64,000 bases of DNA from Icerya purchasi (taxonomy: Eukaryota; Arthropoda; Insecta; Hemiptera; Monophlebidae). The notes below the pieces were generated by a model. The model searched no databases. It saw only the letters and a program-made list of their open reading frames with translations, and was not told the origin of the DNA. Position numbers and translations under genes: made by a program. The DNA is taken from positions 371,036,294 through 371,100,293 of the forward strand of contig CM077116.1 in assembly GCA_039619475.1 (NCBI GenBank). The letters run 5' to 3'. Of the stretch, positions 59,884 through 64,000 are shown one piece after another; positions within the stretch are counted from its first letter, which is position 1; every line of letters begins with the position of its first letter.

Positions 59884-62800
59884 CTAAGCCATAGCAAACC
59901 GGACCCGTCGCAGTAGACATACCAGAAATATTCTCCGAGCAAGCGTCATACAGTGCAACCATATTCCGGACTATAAACTATTGTACAACCTATAGCCTAC
60001 TCGGCTTTTCTCGCGATAATTGAAACAATTAAATAATAATAATTTTATCTATTACTACCTACTATTAATCAGTTGCCGTTTTTAGTATTACGCAATTGCC
60101 TATCGATCACGCGTGAATTATAGAAGGTACTTTGAAATTATTTTTGCATAATTTTTAACGTTATTAATCGAGGTTTATTTTACATTTAAAAATTTATCGA
60201 AAATTTATTTTCTAACTATATTTGAGCAATTGAAAGTATAAAATTTCAAAGTATTTCGTTATCGTTTTAGATACGATAAAGCGGCGGCAACTTATATTCT
60301 CACCTAGTGTGATCTGTTAACAGTAATATCAATGACTACAATGGTAAAGAGAATGTGTCGCCGTTTTTAGCTAAACATATCGTCCCTATTAACATTTTTA
60401 AGATTTGCGCTGTTGAAAATTAGACGTGCTTAATAAACTCTTTTAATCTAACTAAAATACCGATTAATAACGATATACTAAAAAGAGATTGTATTTGCAA
60501 ACTCTTGTTTTTTGACACACCTAAATACATACGTATGTATGTTGCAATCATTTCTTAAATGCTGAATTTCGTAACTCTGTAACGAAGTTAATAATATAAT
60601 AACGTTTACACAACTAATTCTGCACAATTAGTGAAATAAAAAGAAGACGTAATAATTATAAATCTACGTACGGATGAGAAGATATGAGAAATATATTAAT
60701 TGCGGAAAATTCTGTGAAGTCGAAGGAAAACGTTGGTTATAAAATGAAGAAACTGATCGTTTAATCTTTTGCGAAAATAAAGGTGAGGAAACAAACTGAC
60801 CTTTATAACTGAAATTATGAATGGCCTAAGGAGATAGTAAAGGATAAAAAACTAGAACTGCTAAATAAGAAATCGAGCGGTTGTTATACACAAGAAAGAA
60901 GATAATCAAAGAAAATGAGAATAAACAAAAAATGGACCGTGATAAACGAAATTATCAAAAAAGTTTTACAGATTTAAATAAAAACAAGTGTTAAAATAGG
61001 TTTATTTGTTTTCCATGACAAGTGTTAAAATAGTTTAGTAAATGTGTATAAGCGGTTACTCTATTAATTTTTGCATAATTAAGATTTTTTCGTCAATTGA
61101 CGAAAGATACTGTAAATGGTATTTTAAAATACGAAATTAAAAAAAAAAAAATGGCGATTCAGTTGTAGGTTTTTTTTTCTTTTTTCTTTTTCTTTTTTTA
61201 GTGTGTTTTGTTCAGTGCAGTAAATAAAGATGCCCCTCTATTATAATTCATTGATTATCTTAGTTTATTATAAAAACGAACTAATTTTGAGAAGAAAACA
61301 TTCTCTACTTCGCAACTGGTACAAAATATTTCAATCATTCCTTCTAATACACAAATTCGATATCTAAATTAATCTCTAAATATTTTCATTAACTTTTTTT
61401 AATGTGCTCTTTCGGCTTCACTTTTATAATATTCTTAAAGTTTTTAGAACAATTGAAAAGGACCCATTAAACAACCTTCTCATTAGTTTTCTAGCTCGTC
61501 GGTTAAATTATATCTAGTGACAAAGGAAAATAAAATCGACTTGAAATCCCTTTTCATCCTTTCTAAAATAAAAACCGTTTCTATTAAAAGTTTTTCTTTA
61601 AATTAATTATGTTCTTTTTACGTACATAGCTGTGTTGCTCCAGACCAACATTTTATGTTTCCTGCGCAGCATATTCTCTTACCGCAATTGTCTAATAAAT
61701 GTTGAACGAATAACTGAGTTTAAATTTGTTTTTTATATTTCATATATGTTTTGATTTTTCGATGTAAATTTTATTACAATATCTTGAAACGCATTCAGGT
61801 TTTGAATAAGAAAAAAGTTAATTCATTTTTTTCCTTATTATTTCTCTTTATACATATATAGTCTTTTCAAATCGTTTACTCTAAGTCTTTCTTTATGTAT
61901 TTAACGCATGTTCGGATCATCTGATTAAACTCTACAATTATTATGTTCAAGACCGCCATACATAGAAAAATTTAGATTACAAAAATTACTCCCTTACAAA
62001 AAGATAATAATCGAAGTCAGATAGTAAATTATACAACTTTATTTTATCGATGAAAGGAAATATTCTCGGACTATTGTTAATAGTCGTCTGTATTCTGATT
62101 AGCATGGATTTATAGTAGATGACTTTATAAACACAAATTCGCTGACATTTATCTATTACATTTCATCAGTCGAGCATCCCAAGTAATCGTAATTTATACC
62201 GATTTCAAAAATTGATAAAGTAGACCGTAAAATTCCCGATAAATTTAATATGTCAAGATTTTCTGATAAATTAACTCGATTATTTATAAATTATACACCT
62301 CTTGACTAGAACAGTATGCCCGTTTTGCCGATGAAAGAACAGTTAATTATTCTAACATTTCAGCAATATCTCAGTAATTAAATTCAGGTTCGTTTCTATT
62401 TGCAGTTTGTATTGATAATTCACCACGATCAACGCTAAGAACACCAACATGTTTTAAAGAACGTTGAGAACAATCGGTGGCTCAAAGAAAAGTTATTGAA
62501 AATTTTGTACTATTAAAAACCTGATTACCCCGTTATAAATTTCAATGATTTTACACAACTTCTACTCGTGAGCACAATAATAATATTGTTGTAAACTTGT
62601 GTAATATGAAATATTAAAGACTAATAAATAATGTTTAGTTCTACGCATTATTCTTTTTTCAATTTCATACTCACCGTTTTTACAAACCCATCATAAATTT
62701 ACATAAGAAATAATCCTTTTTCCTCATTTTACATAGATTTAAACCGTAGCATTGTATAATATACATTATATGGGTTTTTAAACCTATACTCGAAAGGAGT

Positions 62801-64000
62801 TATAGCGTTAGGTTTCCGTTTGAAAATGGATTTCGCTGCATGTAAAAAAAAAAATGCGACAGGAGTAGCTGACAGATCGGTCATTGCACTTAAATGTGTT
62901 CAAATTCGAAAATAAAACAACCAACAGTAATAAAAAGAGGATCAGCTGTTTAAAAAATTAAGCTGAGATATTAGGTTCGAGAACATTATTAACTGTTGCT
63001 TTTAATTTTTTATGTTATATATTTCGTTGTAACAAAATAAACATTTGTTCGCTTCCTCCCTACAGTGTAGAATGTCCTTATTAATAAAATTTTATGATTG
63101 TATGACTAACGCTTAACTATCAGTCGTAATAAAATTAGCTCCGCTCGTTCGTTTGCTTCGACCTTTTTCACACCTAACTGAATATTTTGATAGCGATTTT
63201 TAATGTACGCGTATGACGTAAGCATAATTGTTTTAAAACAGCAACTTCAACAATTTACACATTTGGATCAATGAAATAGTGAAGTAAATTTTTCTTTTGC
63301 AATTATTGAAGCGTGTTTCCTAATATTATTTATGATGATAATAAACTCTGCCGTACGATTTATTATCATCGAATGTAGCGTAAGTTTCCAATCAAAATTT
63401 GCTATATCCTTATTGATCAAATTATTATTTATAAAGCAATTAAAATCGCGGTTAATTTTTAATACCGTAATTTAGATGTAACGAATAATTATATTTCATA
63501 CATTTGAATGCCGGATCTCGTAAAATAATTTTACAAAGAACAGATATAAAGATCAGATAATTTTTATGTTTTTCAGATTTACTTCATCAACGTAAGCATT
63601 AAATCTATGTTATTAGTATTATAATATGTATGTAATCTTCAAAAACTGCGATATTATTGTAATATATGAAGTGTTTTAAGAATTTTTTTCTATTTTGTCG
63701 ATTTTCTCTTTAACGTTTTTTTGCTAATGCAAGAAATCATATTTTAAAGTTAATATTTAAAGGTTTCTTTACTACCATTTGGAAACTGGGATTGTAAAAG
63801 GCAATTTATCTATAATAATTATGTGAGTTGAGGAATTCAAAAAAAAAAATAATAGAAATATTTTATAATTAATCCGTATTTATCCTCATTAGTTGAATTT
63901 AATTTATCCAATGAAATGTAAAAATATCAATGTTCGATAATTTTGTAAGTTTTAAATAATTATGCGTATGTTTAATATTTCTACTAATTAAATGTGTTTC
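59884..64000. other. Upstream flank, very AT-rich, no gene seen
   Basis: Upstream of the predicted minus-strand promoter. The first few hundred bases are ordinary; from about 60.1 kb to the edge the DNA is very AT-rich with only short chance frames. The small direct repeat at 60984 is the only structure noticed. Confidence 0.55.
60984..61033 (+). repeat. Short direct repeat, 34-bp spacing
   Basis: ACAAGTGTTAAAATAG occurs at 60984-60999 and again at 61018-61033. This is a local duplication with no associated element seen. Confidence 0.7.

Overview
The window reads as insect-like nuclear DNA. It is AT-rich, CpG does not look depleted, it is full of homopolymer runs and microsatellites, and it carries LINE, tRNA-derived SINE, pogo-type and palindromic MITE-like relics. 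One repeat at 15.9-16.2 kb matches, from memory, a tail I know from other insect genomes. I cannot name the species. No rRNA, functional tRNA, CRISPR array, prokaryotic operon or recognisable complete host gene is visible. Most of the window looks like a gene desert or very long introns.

Host-gene signals are few. The best is on the minus strand at the right: an initiator plus a perfectly spaced DPE (59883-59849), a leader of about 210 nt with two tiny upstream ORFs, and a coding exon (59670-59514) with a signal peptide, two N-glycosylation sequons and a good 5' splice site. If this is real, everything to its left is candidate first intron. A second candidate is on the plus strand near 30.06-30.32 kb: a TATA box, then a short ORF with a signal peptide. 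Weaker candidates are a 52-nt plus-strand micro-exon (40622-40673), a consensus minus-strand splice donor in a GC-rich block (43199), and an unassigned minus-strand membrane-type ORF (1209-916). I cannot assign any of these to a family.

Mobile elements dominate what can be recognised. There is a degenerate reverse transcriptase LINE (about 6.0-7.86 kb, plus). Two decayed relatives carry an RNase H domain (about 17.2-18.2 kb, minus; 38.2-39.43 kb, plus). There is a LINE fragment at 28.4-28.86 kb and a 321-bp 3'-end LINE insertion at 33.8 kb with a perfect 12-bp target-site duplication. Two tRNA-derived SINE families occur twice each (36.4 and 44.4 kb; 33.8 and 50.6 kb). A pogo-type MITE lies at 52.4 kb. 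Two copies of one long palindromic element lie at 15.3 and 53.1 kb, and a 120-bp hairpin-bearing block is repeated at 27.6 and 44.3 kb.

Between these are AT-rich stretches with microsatellites, broken by GC-richer islands near 10.4-11.2, 23.0-23.9, 30.0-30.9, 42.6-43.7, 47.4-48.4, 51.0-51.6 and 54.6-55.3 kb. These are the places I would look first for regulatory elements or small exons. The last 4 kb is very AT-rich and apparently empty.
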